Positions 46,882-56,045 of a stretch of 64,000 nt of DNA are shown here, in pieces. This stretch comes from an uncultured Kordiimonas sp. (GTDB taxonomy: Bacteria > Pseudomonadota > Alphaproteobacteria > Sphingomonadales > Kordiimonadaceae): the NCBI GenBank assembly GCA_947492375.1, contig CANLMI010000002.1, positions 62,001 through 126,000 on the forward strand. The letters are read 5' to 3'. The notes below the pieces were generated by a model. That model did not search any database. It had not been told where the DNA came from and was given only the letters and a program-made list of their open reading frames with translations. Made by a program: the position numbers and the translations under genes. Every line of letters begins with the position of its first letter. Within the stretch, counting starts at the first letter, position 1.

Positions 46882-47700
46882 TTATAAGGAAAGGGTGCCA
46901 CGCATCACTTCAACAGCCCGTCCTGTTATATCAAGTCTATCGCCTTTCACGTCTAATAATAAATCACCACCACGGGCTGATATTTGACGTGCTTTCAAAG
47001 TGTTCTTCCCTAACTTCTGCGCCCAAAACGGCGCCGACAAGGAATGTGCCGACCCTGTAACCGGGTCTTCGGCGATACCATGATTTGGAAAAAAGCAACG
47101 CGATACAAAATCAAGGTCACTATTATTCGCTGCGGCCGTACACACAAAACCATAAGGCGCATGGGCTTTCAGCGCCTCCATATTGGGTGCTAATTGCTCC
47201 AGCGTGCTTTGATCTGGATAGACTATCAATAAATCACGGTCTGCACCTTCATAAATGGCATCAGGCAAATATACTTGCTCTGGTTCAATACCAAGTGCGG
47301 CACCAAGGCCATTCGGTGTAACTATTGGCGCACATGAAATAGCTGGAAAGTCCATCGTGAAGCCACTGTTAGTGCGTGCGACAGTCAAAATGCCCGATAG
47401 TGTTTGAAAGCGAACAATATCAAGTTCGGGCATCAAATGCATAAAAACAACATAGGCGCTCGCAAGCGTCGCATGGCCACACAGCGTTACTTCACAGCCC
47501 GGCGTAAACCAACGCAGATGATAGTCTGCCTCATGCCCCTCAAGTTTAACTAGATACGCCGTTTCCGATAGATTATTTTCAATAGCAATATTTTGCAGTA
47601 GATCATCGTCAGGAAACTCACCCAATGGGCAAACAGCCGCTGGGTTTCCACCAAAGGCTTTATCGGTAAAGGCATCTATCTGATAAATCGGTATTTGCAT
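46882..47700 (-). CDS. PhzF-family isomerase-like protein
   Basis: A 272-residue PhzF/diaminopimelate-epimerase-fold protein. Motifs: YQIDAFTDKAFGGNPAAVCPL, NNLSETAYLV (conserved Glu), TPGCEVTLCGHATLASA, and the C-terminal AEDPVTGSAHSLSAPFWA. The second-half motif and Glu suggest an active isomerase. No phenazine genes are nearby, so the biological substrate is unknown. It is a single minus-strand gene. Confidence 0.92.
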   Translation of the reverse strand: MQIPIYQIDAFTDKAFGGNPAAVCPLGEFPDDDLLQNIAIENNLSETAYLVKLEGHEADYHLRWFTPGCEVTLCGHATLASAYVVFMHLMPELDIVRFQTLSGILTVARTNSGFTMDFPAISCAPIVTPNGLGAALGIEPEQVYLPDAIYEGADRDLLIVYPDQSTLEQLAPNMEALKAHAPYGFVCTAAANNSDLDFVSRCFFPNHGIAEDPVTGSAHSLSAPFWAQKLGKNTLKARQISARGGDLLLDVKGDRLDITGRAVEVMRGTLSL

Positions 47701-47743
47701 CGCTCAAACCTTATGACATTCTAAGCCTTCGATATAGGTGAAA

Positions 47744-48100
47744 TTATCCTTTAACCCATGCTTCGATATCTGCCTGGTCTTTAGCAGCAAAACCAAGGCG
47801 GTATTCATCACCCTTTTGCCAAACAGGCCGTTTCACCAGTGCGTCATTGGCAAGCAACAGGGCCTTTGCCTTGGCTTCATCAACACCTTGCGTTTCCTCA
47901 TCAGGTAATTTACGCCACGTTGTGCCACGACGGTTAAGCACAGCTTCCCAGCCAAGTGCATCAACAAAAGCATTTACCATATCGTCCGTCAGGCCGTCTT
48001 TCCTAAAATCATGGAAGCTATGCTCAACACCTTCTGCTTCCAGCCACTTACGGGCCTTTTTTACGGTGTCACAATTTTTAATACCGTGAATGATCAACAT
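47744..48100 (-). CDS. ArsC/Spx-family reductase-like protein (YffB type)
   Basis: A 118-residue thioredoxin-fold protein. It starts with IHGIKNCDTVKKARKWLEAEG, which has a single Cys followed by DTVKKA, as in YffB and not the CxxC of Spx. It then shows FHDFRKDGLTDDMV, RRGTTWRKLPDE and VKRPVWQKGDEYRLGF. True arsenate reductases have a different Cys context, so arsenate reduction is doubtful; a glutathione-linked thiol role is usual for YffB. GGAG lies 7 bases before the ATG. Confidence 0.9.
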   Translation of the reverse strand: MLIIHGIKNCDTVKKARKWLEAEGVEHSFHDFRKDGLTDDMVNAFVDALGWEAVLNRRGTTWRKLPDEETQGVDEAKAKALLLANDALVKRPVWQKGDEYRLGFAAKDQADIEAWVKG

Positions 48101-48171
48101 AATAAAACTCCTAAAATCAACTTGGTTTCTTTTTACATATGATCGGCTTGTGGGGAACCGTTAAAAATAAA

Positions 48172-48197
48172 AAAGCCCCACCAAAGGGTGAGGCTTT
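48172..48197 (-). terminator. Terminator of the F0 ATP synthase operon
   Basis: On the minus strand AAAGCCTCACC / GGTGGGGCTTT form an 11-base stem with one G-U pair and a CTTT loop, followed by TTTATTTTT. It lies 25 bases after the atpF stop. Confidence 0.9.
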
Positions 48198-48221
48198 AAA
48201 ATACATAAATTCAGAATACGT

Positions 48222-48722
48222 TTAGTGAAGTTTATCACCAACCTGATCAATCGCTTCGTTAATAATTGCGGAACCAGAACGGCCCTTTAATTTCTCACCA
48301 AGAACGCTTGTCGCCGCTGAAATTGCAGCATCAACTGCAACTTTCTGCACTTCCTTAACAGCAGAAGCTTCAGCTTGTGCAATCTTATCCTGAGCAACAC
48401 GCGCACGACGCGCCGTCATTTCCTTGATGTCGCTTTTCGCTTCATCAAGCATAATTTTTGCGTCTGCTTTTGCATGCTCGAGCATTTCTGCTGCTTCTTT
48501 TTCTGCATCACGTTGCTTGCGCTGATATTCACCCAGAAGGTTCTCAGCTTCTTCGCGAAGTGTTTTAGCTTCATCAATTTGCGTTTTGATTGCTTCTACA
48601 CGCTCATCAAGCATATCACCGATTTTCTTGTGAGCTTTCGTCGCGATAACACCGCCAACGAACACAACGAAAGAAGCACCTGCCCAGAAGCTAGTGTCAG
48701 CATACCATACGTCGCCAGCCAT
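48222..48722 (-). CDS. atpF: F0F1 ATP synthase subunit b
   Basis: A subunit of about 166 residues, with one N-terminal membrane helix (SFWAGASFVVFVGGVIATKA) and a long charged coiled coil (residues about 30-150), the peripheral stalk. The start is the ATG before AGDVWYAD, which has AAGGGA upstream; the ORF-track start overlaps b'. It is the last gene of the atpI-B-E-b'-b operon. F1 genes are not here, as usual for alphaproteobacteria. Confidence 0.94.
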   Translation of the reverse strand: MAGDVWYADTSFWAGASFVVFVGGVIATKAHKKIGDMLDERVEAIKTQIDEAKTLREEAENLLGEYQRKQRDAEKEAAEMLEHAKADAKIMLDEAKSDIKEMTARRARVAQDKIAQAEASAVKEVQKVAVDAAISAATSVLGEKLKGRSGSAIINEAIDQVGDKLH

Positions 48723-48723
48723 C

Positions 48724-49275
48724 TTATGTTCCCTTCGCGTTATCAAGTGCTGTTGAAACAGCGTTTGTAACTGCCTTATCAGTAACTTTTACATCACCGG
48801 CAAGTTTAACAATCACATCTTTCGCAACATCAGCAGCAACATCTGCTATGCTTTCTAACGCTTCGTTTTTGGCAGCAACGATACGTGCTTCAGCAGCCTC
48901 TGCTTCACTGCCCAATTTTGCATCCAATTCAGATTGAGCTTTCGCGATTTCTGACTGAATATCGGCTTTGGTATCAGTGATAATTTGCTGGGCTTTCGCA
49001 CGGGCATCAGCAACAGCAGTTTCATAAGCTGTTTTCACAGCTTCTGCTTCGCTGCGCAAACGCTCAGCAGTATCAAGATTACCAGCGATATTTTCTTCGC
49101 GTTCCTGAAGGACATTACCAATCTTCGGTAATACCATTCTTGAAATAACCACATAAAGAACAACAAACGTCAATACAAGCCAAGCAACCTGGTTGGTGTA
49201 TGTTCCATCCTTGATCACATTAAGCTGCGGCAAACCGCCTTCTTGTTGTGGTACTTCTGTAATAGCCTGGGCCAT
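48724..49275 (-). CDS. atpG: F0F1 ATP synthase subunit b'
   Basis: A b-type stalk subunit of about 183 residues. It has a hydrophilic N-terminus, one membrane helix (VAWLVLTFVVLYVVISRMVLP) and an Ala/Glu-rich coiled coil (AKAQSELDAKLGSEAEAAEARIVAA). Having both b and b' is typical of alphaproteobacteria and phototrophs. Three in-frame ATGs stand close together; the third (before AQAITE) has AGG at good spacing. The gene ends one base before the atpF start codon. Confidence 0.92.
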   Translation of the reverse strand: MAQAITEVPQQEGGLPQLNVIKDGTYTNQVAWLVLTFVVLYVVISRMVLPKIGNVLQEREENIAGNLDTAERLRSEAEAVKTAYETAVADARAKAQQIITDTKADIQSEIAKAQSELDAKLGSEAEAAEARIVAAKNEALESIADVAADVAKDVIVKLAGDVKVTDKAVTNAVSTALDNAKGT

Positions 49276-49371
49276 CATATGCCTCATTGCTTATAATCCA
49301 AAAGGGTAAGGCTCGCCTTACCCTGCCGTCTAGTCTCAAAGCCAATTCAAAGAACAGGCCTTAAAGTTTCC

Positions 49372-49596
49372 TTAGCCGTTGAGGATAAGGAAGGCAATTA
49401 CAAGCGCGAAAAGGCCTGTTGCTTCTGTCAGTGCGAAACCGATAAGCAAGTTAGTGAACTGCTTTGGTGCAGCTGATGGGTTGCGAAGCGCACCAGAAAG
49501 GTAGCTACCAAAGATATTACCAAGACCGATACCAATACCTGCAAGTGCAAGTGTAGCAAGGCCAGCGCCGATCATTTTTGCTGCTTCTACGTCCAT
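49372..49596 (-). CDS. atpE: F0F1 ATP synthase subunit c
   Basis: A 74-residue two-helix proteolipid forming the rotor ring. The polar loop region is GSYLSGALRNPSAAP and the proton-carrying glutamate is in helix 2 (IGFALTEATGLFALVIAFL). No sodium-type signature (the Gln in helix 1 plus a Glu-Ser pair) is evident, so a proton machine is likely. GAAGGA precedes the ATG. Confidence 0.97.
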   Translation of the reverse strand: MDVEAAKMIGAGLATLALAGIGIGLGNIFGSYLSGALRNPSAAPKQFTNLLIGFALTEATGLFALVIAFLILNG

Positions 49597-49664
49597 TTCA
49601 AATCCTTCTCTGTATAAGCAATAGTGATAGAATAAATAAGTTCAGTTTAGTCCCCGACTTTTAT

Positions 49665-50414
49665 CTAGTGAGCTGGATGCATCGCATCATTCAAATAGAT
49701 ACAAGTCAAAATCGTGAATACATATGCCTGCAAGCAAGCAACCAATATCTCTAATCCTGTTAGAAGCACATTCACAGTGAATGGTAATACTGCGCCTGCA
49801 GCCGCAAGGCCGCCGAGGCTCGCAATACCAATCACAAAGCCCGCAAAAACCTTAACCATAATGTGGCCTGCCAGCATGTTTGCAAACAAACGAACCGAGA
49901 GGCTGATTGGGCGTGTGCAGTAAGAGATTACTTCAATAATAAAGATAAGAGGTAACAACCAAAGCGGTACACCCGCTGGTGCAAACAGTTTCATATAGCC
50001 AATACCGTGCTTGGCAAAACCAATAAGTGTTACGCCCAAGAAAATAAAGCCTGCAATCGCAAAGTTAAAAGCGATGTGGCTTGTTGTTGTAAAGGCATAT
50101 GGGATCATACCTGCAAGGTTAAGACCCAAGATAAACATAAAGAGTGTAAAGATGAACGGGAAATAGGCTTTGCCTTCTTTTCCGACGTTATCGCGGATCA
50201 TACCGGCGATAAAATCATAAAAGATTTCAACCATCATCTGCCAGCGGCCAGGTACAACGGCGCTTTTGCGTGATCCACCAATAACAAACAATGTAACAAC
50301 GGCAACAACAGCAACCATCATCAACGAGCTATTCGTGAAGGAAACATCGATCCCGGCAATTTCAAAATGAGCAAGAGGTTTGATTTTGAACTGATCAATA
50401 GGACTTTGGGCCAC
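49665..50414 (-). CDS. atpB: F0F1 ATP synthase subunit a
   Basis: A 249-residue membrane subunit with about five helices. The essential arginine is in ISLSVRLFANMLAGHIMVKVF. It closes with EILVACLQAYVFTILTCIYLNDAMHPAH, the C-terminal helix. The start codon seems to be GTG (GTGGCCCAAAGT). It forms the proton half-channels facing the c ring. A hairpin lies between it and atpI. Confidence 0.97.
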   Translation of the reverse strand: MAQSPIDQFKIKPLAHFEIAGIDVSFTNSSLMMVAVVAVVTLFVIGGSRKSAVVPGRWQMMVEIFYDFIAGMIRDNVGKEGKAYFPFIFTLFMFILGLNLAGMIPYAFTTTSHIAFNFAIAGFIFLGVTLIGFAKHGIGYMKLFAPAGVPLWLLPLIFIIEVISYCTRPISLSVRLFANMLAGHIMVKVFAGFVIGIASLGGLAAAGAVLPFTVNVLLTGLEILVACLQAYVFTILTCIYLNDAMHPAH

Positions 50415-50436
50415 GGCGTTTGTCTCTTTTCTAACG

Positions 50437-50461
50437 CCTTTGCTGATCTATTCAGCAAAGG
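50437..50461. repeat. Perfect hairpin between atpI and atpB
   Basis: CCTTTGCTGA / TCAGCAAAGG, a 10-base perfect stem with a 5-base loop, lies in the atpI-atpB gap 23 bases before the atpB start. There is no T-run, so it is unlikely to be a full terminator; it may protect or process the mRNA to lower atpI relative to the structural subunits. Confidence 0.55.
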
Positions 50462-50484
50462 TAATCAAAATTCTTATGCTTTAG

Positions 50485-50805
50485 CTATGTTTCTTCTTGT
50501 TGCGATTTGTTGGCGTCTCTAACAACATTTGTAATTCCAGCCGTAAAGCCAAGAATTAGAAATACAATCAAAAGCCACGGCTTTGATCCAAACACATCAT
50601 CAAGTGCCCATCCGATCAAACCGCCTATACCAGTACCAACGACAAGCTCTACACCCATCTTAAACGCTATGCCCATCGCCTCCGATCGTTGTTGCTTTTC
50701 AACATCAACATCTTCTTCTTGATGAACGCTTTTTCGCGCTTTTTTTAATCGCTCTTCAAGGTCATGCAAATCAGCGGGCTTTTTATTATCAGCCAATCTC
50801 TGCAT
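50485..50805 (-). CDS. atpI: AtpI/AtpZ-family ATP synthase accessory protein
   Basis: A 106-residue protein. The N-terminal 40 residues are charged and helical (DLEERLKKARKSVHQEEDVD). Two membrane helices follow, with GTGIGGLIGWALDDVFGSKPWLLIVFLILGFTAGITNVVR, the AtpI/AtpZ (F0F1-ATPase subunit I) signature. It is linked to c-ring assembly or Mg2+ supply. It is the first gene of the F0 operon, with AGGAAAGGG before the ATG. Confidence 0.9.
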   Translation of the reverse strand: MQRLADNKKPADLHDLEERLKKARKSVHQEEDVDVEKQQRSEAMGIAFKMGVELVVGTGIGGLIGWALDDVFGSKPWLLIVFLILGFTAGITNVVRDANKSQQEET

Positions 50806-50967
50806 CCCTTTCCTAGCAACACTTGGTACTGCTTAAACAAACCGCTTTAACCTAAGTCAAAACGCTGCCAAATGCGGTTGCAACATAGTGATTGCCCCTG
50901 AATATGTCAAGAACCAATAAAACATATATAAGTCATTGTTTTAAAATGATTTTATATAAAATACATT

Positions 50968-53900
50968 CTAACTGGCATCCCGAAGAGCTTCTGCACGCTC
51001 AAGGTCAACAGAAACCAGCGTGGAGATTCCTCGTTCTGCCATCGTAACCCCGAAAAGCCTTTTCATCCGCGACATAGAGACCGCATTATGGGTCACGATC
51101 AAGAAACGAGTATCGGTTCGGTCCATCATATCATCGAGCAAATTACAGAATCGCTCTACATTTGCATCGTCAAGCGGGGCATCAACCTCATCCAAAACAC
51201 AGATCGGAGCTGGATTTGTAATGAACACAGCAAAAATCAAAGCAAGCGCAGTAAGCGCCTGCTCCCCCCCCGACAAAAGTGAGAGTGATTGAAGCTTCTT
51301 GCCCGGTGGGCTAGCGAATATTTCAAGCCCTGCATTCAAAGGGTCATCTGATTCTGTAAGTTTCAAATGGGCGGCGCCGCCACCAAACAAGCTGGTGAAC
51401 AAATCACCGAAATGCCTGTTTACGATATCGAACGCCTTCAATAGTCGCTCGCGGCCTTCACGGTTCAAACCATTGATTGCCTGCCTCAGCCGCGCGATAG
51501 CTTCTTCAAGATCTTCGCGCTCGCTTGTTAAATGTGTGCGCTGTTCATCAATTTCATTAAGCTCTTCATCGGCACGCAGGTTCACCGCCCCCAGACGATC
51601 ACGCTCACGCTTAAGCTTTTCCAGCTTATCGTCAAGAACAACAATATCGGGCAGATTATCGCTTGTTTCAACACCAGCCTTTTCCAAAAGCTTGGTCGGC
51701 GCACATTCAAAACGCTCACCGATAAGGCTCGCTATATCCTTCCGGCGTGCAACAGTGGTTTCAACGGCACCTTCACCGCGAATTTGCCGTTCGCGAACTT
51801 CATTCAAAGCAACCTGAACATCATGAAGTGCTTTATCTTTTTCTCTAAGCGAGTTTTCCGCACTTACTAAAATTTCTGATGTTACCCGGCGTGCGTCCTC
51901 TGCAAGTTTCAACGCATCCAGAAGGCGTGCACGGTTCGCTTCTGTATCTTCTGGGCGCGCACGCAAGGCCTCTAACTGTTTTTTAGCGTCTTCACGGCGC
52001 TCCAGAAGTGATTTAACTTGCTTTTCTGCACTCGTCACTCGCAATTGCCAAGCGCCCATTTCAGTTGAAATCGCGCGCAAACGGTCATCACGGGCCTGAG
52101 CTTCTCGTCGCAGGCCATCAAAGGCAGCCCGTGCCCTCGAAAGAATGTTTCTAAGCTCTTCAACTTCACCGCGTTTTTTAGCAAGAGCATCTTCGAAACC
52201 TGTCTGCTCAGGAATTGCCTTTAATTTTGTTTCAATTTCTTCCAGCCGGCGGCTTGTATCTTCACTGTCGCTATCAAGCCGCAATAGTGTATCCTGAAGT
52301 GTGTTGAGACGGCTGGCCTTTTTTGCAGCATCAGCCTCTGCCGCAACAAGGGCACGCCTTGCATCAGCCAAAGCACGTTCAATCGTTTGCCGCTCATTAC
52401 GCGTTTGCTGTTCTTTTATTCGGGCTTGTTCCAAGGCCTCTTTGGCAGTTTGCACCGCTGCACTCAGTATTTTTTGCTCTGACTGCAGCCCAGACAAATC
52501 ACCTCTCAGTTTTTCAAGGCGGTTTTGCTGCTCAAAACGCATAGCAGTGCGACTAGGTGCTCCCTCTCTCACAACAAACCCGTCCCAGCGCCAAACACAA
52601 CCAGCCTTATTAACAAGGCGCTCGCCGGGCTTTAATGCCGCGACACATGCTTCAATATCAGCGCCTTCATCTATAAAACCGATACGGCTAAACCTCTTCT
52701 CGAGAAAATCTGGCACATCGACATATGCATTAATCGTTTCAACCCCGTCCGTCCATGTATGCGAAGATCGAGCATCGCCAACACCCTTTATGCGCCAGAA
52801 ACGATCCGCCGTGTCATTTGCGCTAGCGTCAAGGTCGTCACCAAGCACAGCACCAACAGCACGTTCAAACCCAGCCTTCACTGTTAAAAGGTTTGCCGCT
52901 CGGTCCCCATCTATATTATCATCTTGCTTTAAAAGGCTTTCTAAGCCCTCTATCTCGCTCGAAAGCGATTTAACGCGCCCATCAATACCAGACCGGTTAT
53001 TTTCTTGCGTTCGGTATTGCTCTCTAAGTGCACTTACCTGTTGTTCCGAATTATTGAGGCTTGACTGAACATCTTCCAGTTTTTTTTCATAGGCACTGAT
53101 GTTTTCCTGTGCTTCGCGCACCTTGGCAGCAGCCTCATCCATTGCTTCAAGAGCTGTAATTTCACCCGTAATGCGCTCTTTCTCATTTTGGATTTGTTCC
53201 ACACGCCGTGCAACAGCGAGCTTATCGCTCTCTAGTGATGACCTTTTGGCTCGCGCTTGCGCGGCCTGCTCGCTTAATTGGTCATAGGCAGCTTCAGTGT
53301 TACCAGCCGAACGCACAGCCTCTTCCAGTTTTTCTCGTGCCTCCTGCTCTGCTGTTTGCTGGCCTTCCTTATCGGTTCTTAGCCGTGTTTGTTCGTTTTC
53401 AAGGCGGCTCAATGACGCCTTCGCATCTTCAGCAATTTCATTTTCGCGGGTATGATCGGCCTCGCTTTGCTCAATCACACCTTCAAGGGATGCAGCCATT
53501 TCACCGCGTCTCGCGGCTTCTGCTTCCATATTTTCTTTTTCAATTGTAAGACGCTGTAGTTTTGCAGCCGCTTCGGCGTCAGCATCCCGGAGTGCAGGGA
53601 TCGCAGCCGCAACCTCTGTCTGCTCTGTCGTTGCCTTATTGACCAATGACTGCGCATCCACCACCAATGAGGAAGCTTCACGGAGCAAACGTTCCTGATT
53701 AATTACATCATCGGATGCCGCTTTCCATTTCAGAAAAAGCGCGCTTGCCTCTACTTTTCGTATATCGTTCGATACTTCGCGGTACCTAATAGCCTGCCGC
53801 GCCTGTCGTTTAAGGCTTGCAATCTGGCCATCCATGGCCTGAATGACATCCTGAACACGAACAAGGTTCGCTTCGGCACTCCTTAGCCTGCTTTCGGCTT

Positions 53901-54435
53901 CTTTGCGGCGGGTATGTAAACCTGAAATACCTGCGGCCTCTTCAAGAATAGCACGGCGGTCTTGCGGCTTGGCGTTTATCAAGCTACCGATACGACCCTG
54001 CGACACCAGAGCAGGTGAATGCGCGCCCGTAGCGGCATCAGCGAACAAAAGCTGTACATCCTTTTGCCGGACATCCTTGCCATTAATCCGGTATGCAGAA
54101 CCAGATTCACGCTCAATACGGCGGGTTACCTCGATAAACTCTTCATCATTGAACTCAGCGGGCGCAGTTCGGTCAACATTATCAATAACCAGAGTAACTT
54201 CAGCAAAATTACGCGGAGATAGTTTATCAGTACCAGCGAAGATAACATCATCCATACCATTGCCTCGCAGCGATTTTGCACGATTTTCGCCCATTACCCA
54301 GCGTAGAGCTTCAAGTAGATTGGATTTACCGCAGCCATTTGGACCAACCACACCAGTAAGGCCCGGCTCGATCAATAATTCGGTCGGATCAACAAAGGAT
54401 TTAAACCCTGATAGCCTTAACCGCGAAAACCGCAT
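50968..54435 (-). CDS. smc: Chromosome segregation protein SMC
   Basis: A 1155-residue SMC. N-terminal Walker A is GVVGPNGCGKSNLLEALRWVMGE. Two long coiled-coil arms (about residues 170-480 and 640-960) flank a hinge (about residues 500-620, GAVLGDDLDASANDTADRFW to GCVWRWDGFVV). The C-terminal head has the signature LSLLSGGEQALTALALIFA and Walker B ICVLDEVDAPLDDANVERF. It condenses and segregates the chromosome with ScpAB (not in this window). It follows a dsbA-like gene, as often in alphaproteobacteria. Confidence 0.97.
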   Translation of the reverse strand: MRFSRLRLSGFKSFVDPTELLIEPGLTGVVGPNGCGKSNLLEALRWVMGENRAKSLRGNGMDDVIFAGTDKLSPRNFAEVTLVIDNVDRTAPAEFNDEEFIEVTRRIERESGSAYRINGKDVRQKDVQLLFADAATGAHSPALVSQGRIGSLINAKPQDRRAILEEAAGISGLHTRRKEAESRLRSAEANLVRVQDVIQAMDGQIASLKRQARQAIRYREVSNDIRKVEASALFLKWKAASDDVINQERLLREASSLVVDAQSLVNKATTEQTEVAAAIPALRDADAEAAAKLQRLTIEKENMEAEAARRGEMAASLEGVIEQSEADHTRENEIAEDAKASLSRLENEQTRLRTDKEGQQTAEQEAREKLEEAVRSAGNTEAAYDQLSEQAAQARAKRSSLESDKLAVARRVEQIQNEKERITGEITALEAMDEAAAKVREAQENISAYEKKLEDVQSSLNNSEQQVSALREQYRTQENNRSGIDGRVKSLSSEIEGLESLLKQDDNIDGDRAANLLTVKAGFERAVGAVLGDDLDASANDTADRFWRIKGVGDARSSHTWTDGVETINAYVDVPDFLEKRFSRIGFIDEGADIEACVAALKPGERLVNKAGCVWRWDGFVVREGAPSRTAMRFEQQNRLEKLRGDLSGLQSEQKILSAAVQTAKEALEQARIKEQQTRNERQTIERALADARRALVAAEADAAKKASRLNTLQDTLLRLDSDSEDTSRRLEEIETKLKAIPEQTGFEDALAKKRGEVEELRNILSRARAAFDGLRREAQARDDRLRAISTEMGAWQLRVTSAEKQVKSLLERREDAKKQLEALRARPEDTEANRARLLDALKLAEDARRVTSEILVSAENSLREKDKALHDVQVALNEVRERQIRGEGAVETTVARRKDIASLIGERFECAPTKLLEKAGVETSDNLPDIVVLDDKLEKLKRERDRLGAVNLRADEELNEIDEQRTHLTSEREDLEEAIARLRQAINGLNREGRERLLKAFDIVNRHFGDLFTSLFGGGAAHLKLTESDDPLNAGLEIFASPPGKKLQSLSLLSGGEQALTALALIFAVFITNPAPICVLDEVDAPLDDANVERFCNLLDDMMDRTDTRFLIVTHNAVSMSRMKRLFGVTMAERGISTLVSVDLERAEALRDAS

Positions 54436-54505
54436 TTTTGGCTAAAACTCCCCATCCTCAGTGGGCCATTATAGCCCAAAGCGCCACTACCAAACGGTAG
54501 AGACA

Positions 54506-54537
54506 AAAATGGCCTGATAATTCTTACAGGCCATTTT
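54506..54537 (-). terminator. Terminator downstream of the dsbA-like gene
   Basis: AAAATGGCCTG / CAGGCCATTTT is a perfect 11-base stem with a 10-base loop. On the minus strand it is followed by TTTGTCT, and it lies between the dsbA-like gene and smc, so smc probably has its own promoter or is read through. Confidence 0.8.
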
Positions 54538-54551
54538 ATCAGTTTAAAATT

Positions 54552-55238
54552 TTATAGTGCTGCCTCTACTGCTTTCTCGATAGCTTCAAGGCCATAGTTA
54601 TCCAACTTGTTACCATTAACAATAATAGTTGGTGTTGCTTCTACATTAAACTCTTTCACGCCGTCCTGGCCGATTTTCACAAGATTTTTGTGCATTTCGG
54701 TGTTGGCCAAACAACGGTCAAACTGCGTACGGCTAATACCTGCTTTTCTTGCTATCCCCGCAAGGGCACTGATAGGATCTTGAGAAGTACCCCAGTCACG
54801 TTGCTTTGCAAAAAACTCTTTCGTTAGCTTTTGTGCGACTTCCTGATTTGTACAGCGGGCAACGGTTGACGCAGCCAGATCAACTTGATTGGTCACAAGG
54901 TTACGGAAAAGAAACCTTACTTTACCAGTATCAATATATTTTTCTTTTACTTTCGGGAAAATGCTTGATGAAAAGCTGGCACAGTGCGGGCATGTCATCG
55001 AAGCATATTCAATAATTTCAATCGGCGCGTTCGGGTCACCGTATGCGATATCACCCCAAACACCTTCGCTCTCAGCAGCGCCCGCTGCTTCAGTAACCTG
55101 TTCTACTTTATCGACAACTGCGTTTGCAACAGTAGTTACTTCGCCAGAATCAGCAACTGTTGATTCTGTAGAACTATCGGCTTCACCGCATGCCGCAATC
55201 AAAGTTACACCAAATAACAGCCCTAATATACGCAACAT
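54552..55238 (-). CDS. DsbA-family thiol:disulfide lipoprotein (thioredoxin fold)
   Basis: A protein of about 228 residues. The signal peptide ends in the lipobox LIAACG. After an acidic, Ser/Thr-rich spacer, the thioredoxin domain starts with IEIIEYASMTCPHCASFSSSIFPK, with the active site CPHC as in DsbA. It ends with the cis-Pro loop EATPTIIVNGNKLDNYG. The start chosen is the ATG before LRILGLL, with AAGGGA ahead. A periplasmic oxidase or isomerase (BdbD/DsbA type). It lies between dciA and smc. Confidence 0.92.
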   Translation of the reverse strand: MLRILGLLFGVTLIAACGEADSSTESTVADSGEVTTVANAVVDKVEQVTEAAGAAESEGVWGDIAYGDPNAPIEIIEYASMTCPHCASFSSSIFPKVKEKYIDTGKVRFLFRNLVTNQVDLAASTVARCTNQEVAQKLTKEFFAKQRDWGTSQDPISALAGIARKAGISRTQFDRCLANTEMHKNLVKIGQDGVKEFNVEATPTIIVNGNKLDNYGLEAIEKAVEAAL

Positions 55239-55416
55239 CTTAACACTTCCCTTGTGGTTCATCTCATTACATCCACTATATATAGTATATAAACAGGAAA
55301 AATTTGGTATTACGAGTCTTTTTTAAGTCAAAACTACGCCCACCAAATACATTCCCCAACATGGAAACAGTATTACCCTAAATACCTATTCAAGAAAACC
55401 GTATCTTTAGGTCTAC

Positions 55417-55959
55417 TTAACGCTTTTTACTGAAAACTTGCTTTCCCAAGCTTTTCAGGGCTTCTTGAAGCGGCGATAAATCACCAGAACCAACCAACGC
55501 TTCCAGGTTATTATTTTCCATCTGCGTCAACTCACGCACTTCGCGCTTTCGTGGGCGTAATTTACCAAGTGTTGGCCCCTGTTGGAGGGTAATTTTAGCC
55601 ACAGCACCGTAACCAAAAAACGTATTTACCATTTCGATAATACGCCCCGTTTGATGTTGTAAGAGAGGCGCATAGGCAGATTCGCACCTGACAACAAGTG
55701 TTGCGCCTAAGCGCTGACCACCCGGGAAAGCCAGCTTAACCGGAAGCGAGCAACTCGCCAAATCATGCCCTACTATCTGCGGCCATTTCACAATCACTTC
55801 GGCCTGAGCAAACCCTTTGGCCCGCATCGCACGGTCTGTAAAAGCCCGTGTAAGATTGGAAGCGCGAACAGTCTTAGCCTTACGCTTAACCTTAAACTTT
55901 GTAGTTGCTTTAGCAGAGGTTTTATTTTCAGGCTTTTTGGTGATTCCTCGTCTCCTCAA
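55417..55959 (-). CDS. DUF721 / DciA-family protein
   Basis: A protein of about 180 residues. The N-terminal 35 residues are basic and low-complexity (TSAKATTKFKVKRKAKTVRAS). The DUF721 core follows: LTRAFTDRAMRAKGFAQAEVIVKWPQIVGHDLASCSLPVKL, then LVVRCESAYAPLLQHQTGRIIEMVNTFFGYGAVAKITLQ. DciA proteins help load the replicative helicase in many bacteria. The only start without shortening the domain is a TTG; a later ATG falls inside the domain. It is divergent from mutY. Confidence 0.85.
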   Translation of the reverse strand: MRRRGITKKPENKTSAKATTKFKVKRKAKTVRASNLTRAFTDRAMRAKGFAQAEVIVKWPQIVGHDLASCSLPVKLAFPGGQRLGATLVVRCESAYAPLLQHQTGRIIEMVNTFFGYGAVAKITLQQGPTLGKLRPRKREVRELTQMENNNLEALVGSGDLSPLQEALKSLGKQVFSKKR

Positions 55960-56045
55960 GCAAGATACTACCCCAGAATATGCGCTGTGGATAGATCAGG
56001 ATTTGTTCCTTTGACTATCGTTCCCTGTCAAGCTATCAGAACAGT

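Noticed and set aside
52301-53068. 255-residue plus-strand ORF inside smc
   Set aside because: It is antisense to the coiled-coil coding region of smc, with Ser/Arg/Ala-rich composition typical of a shadow frame and no domain motif.
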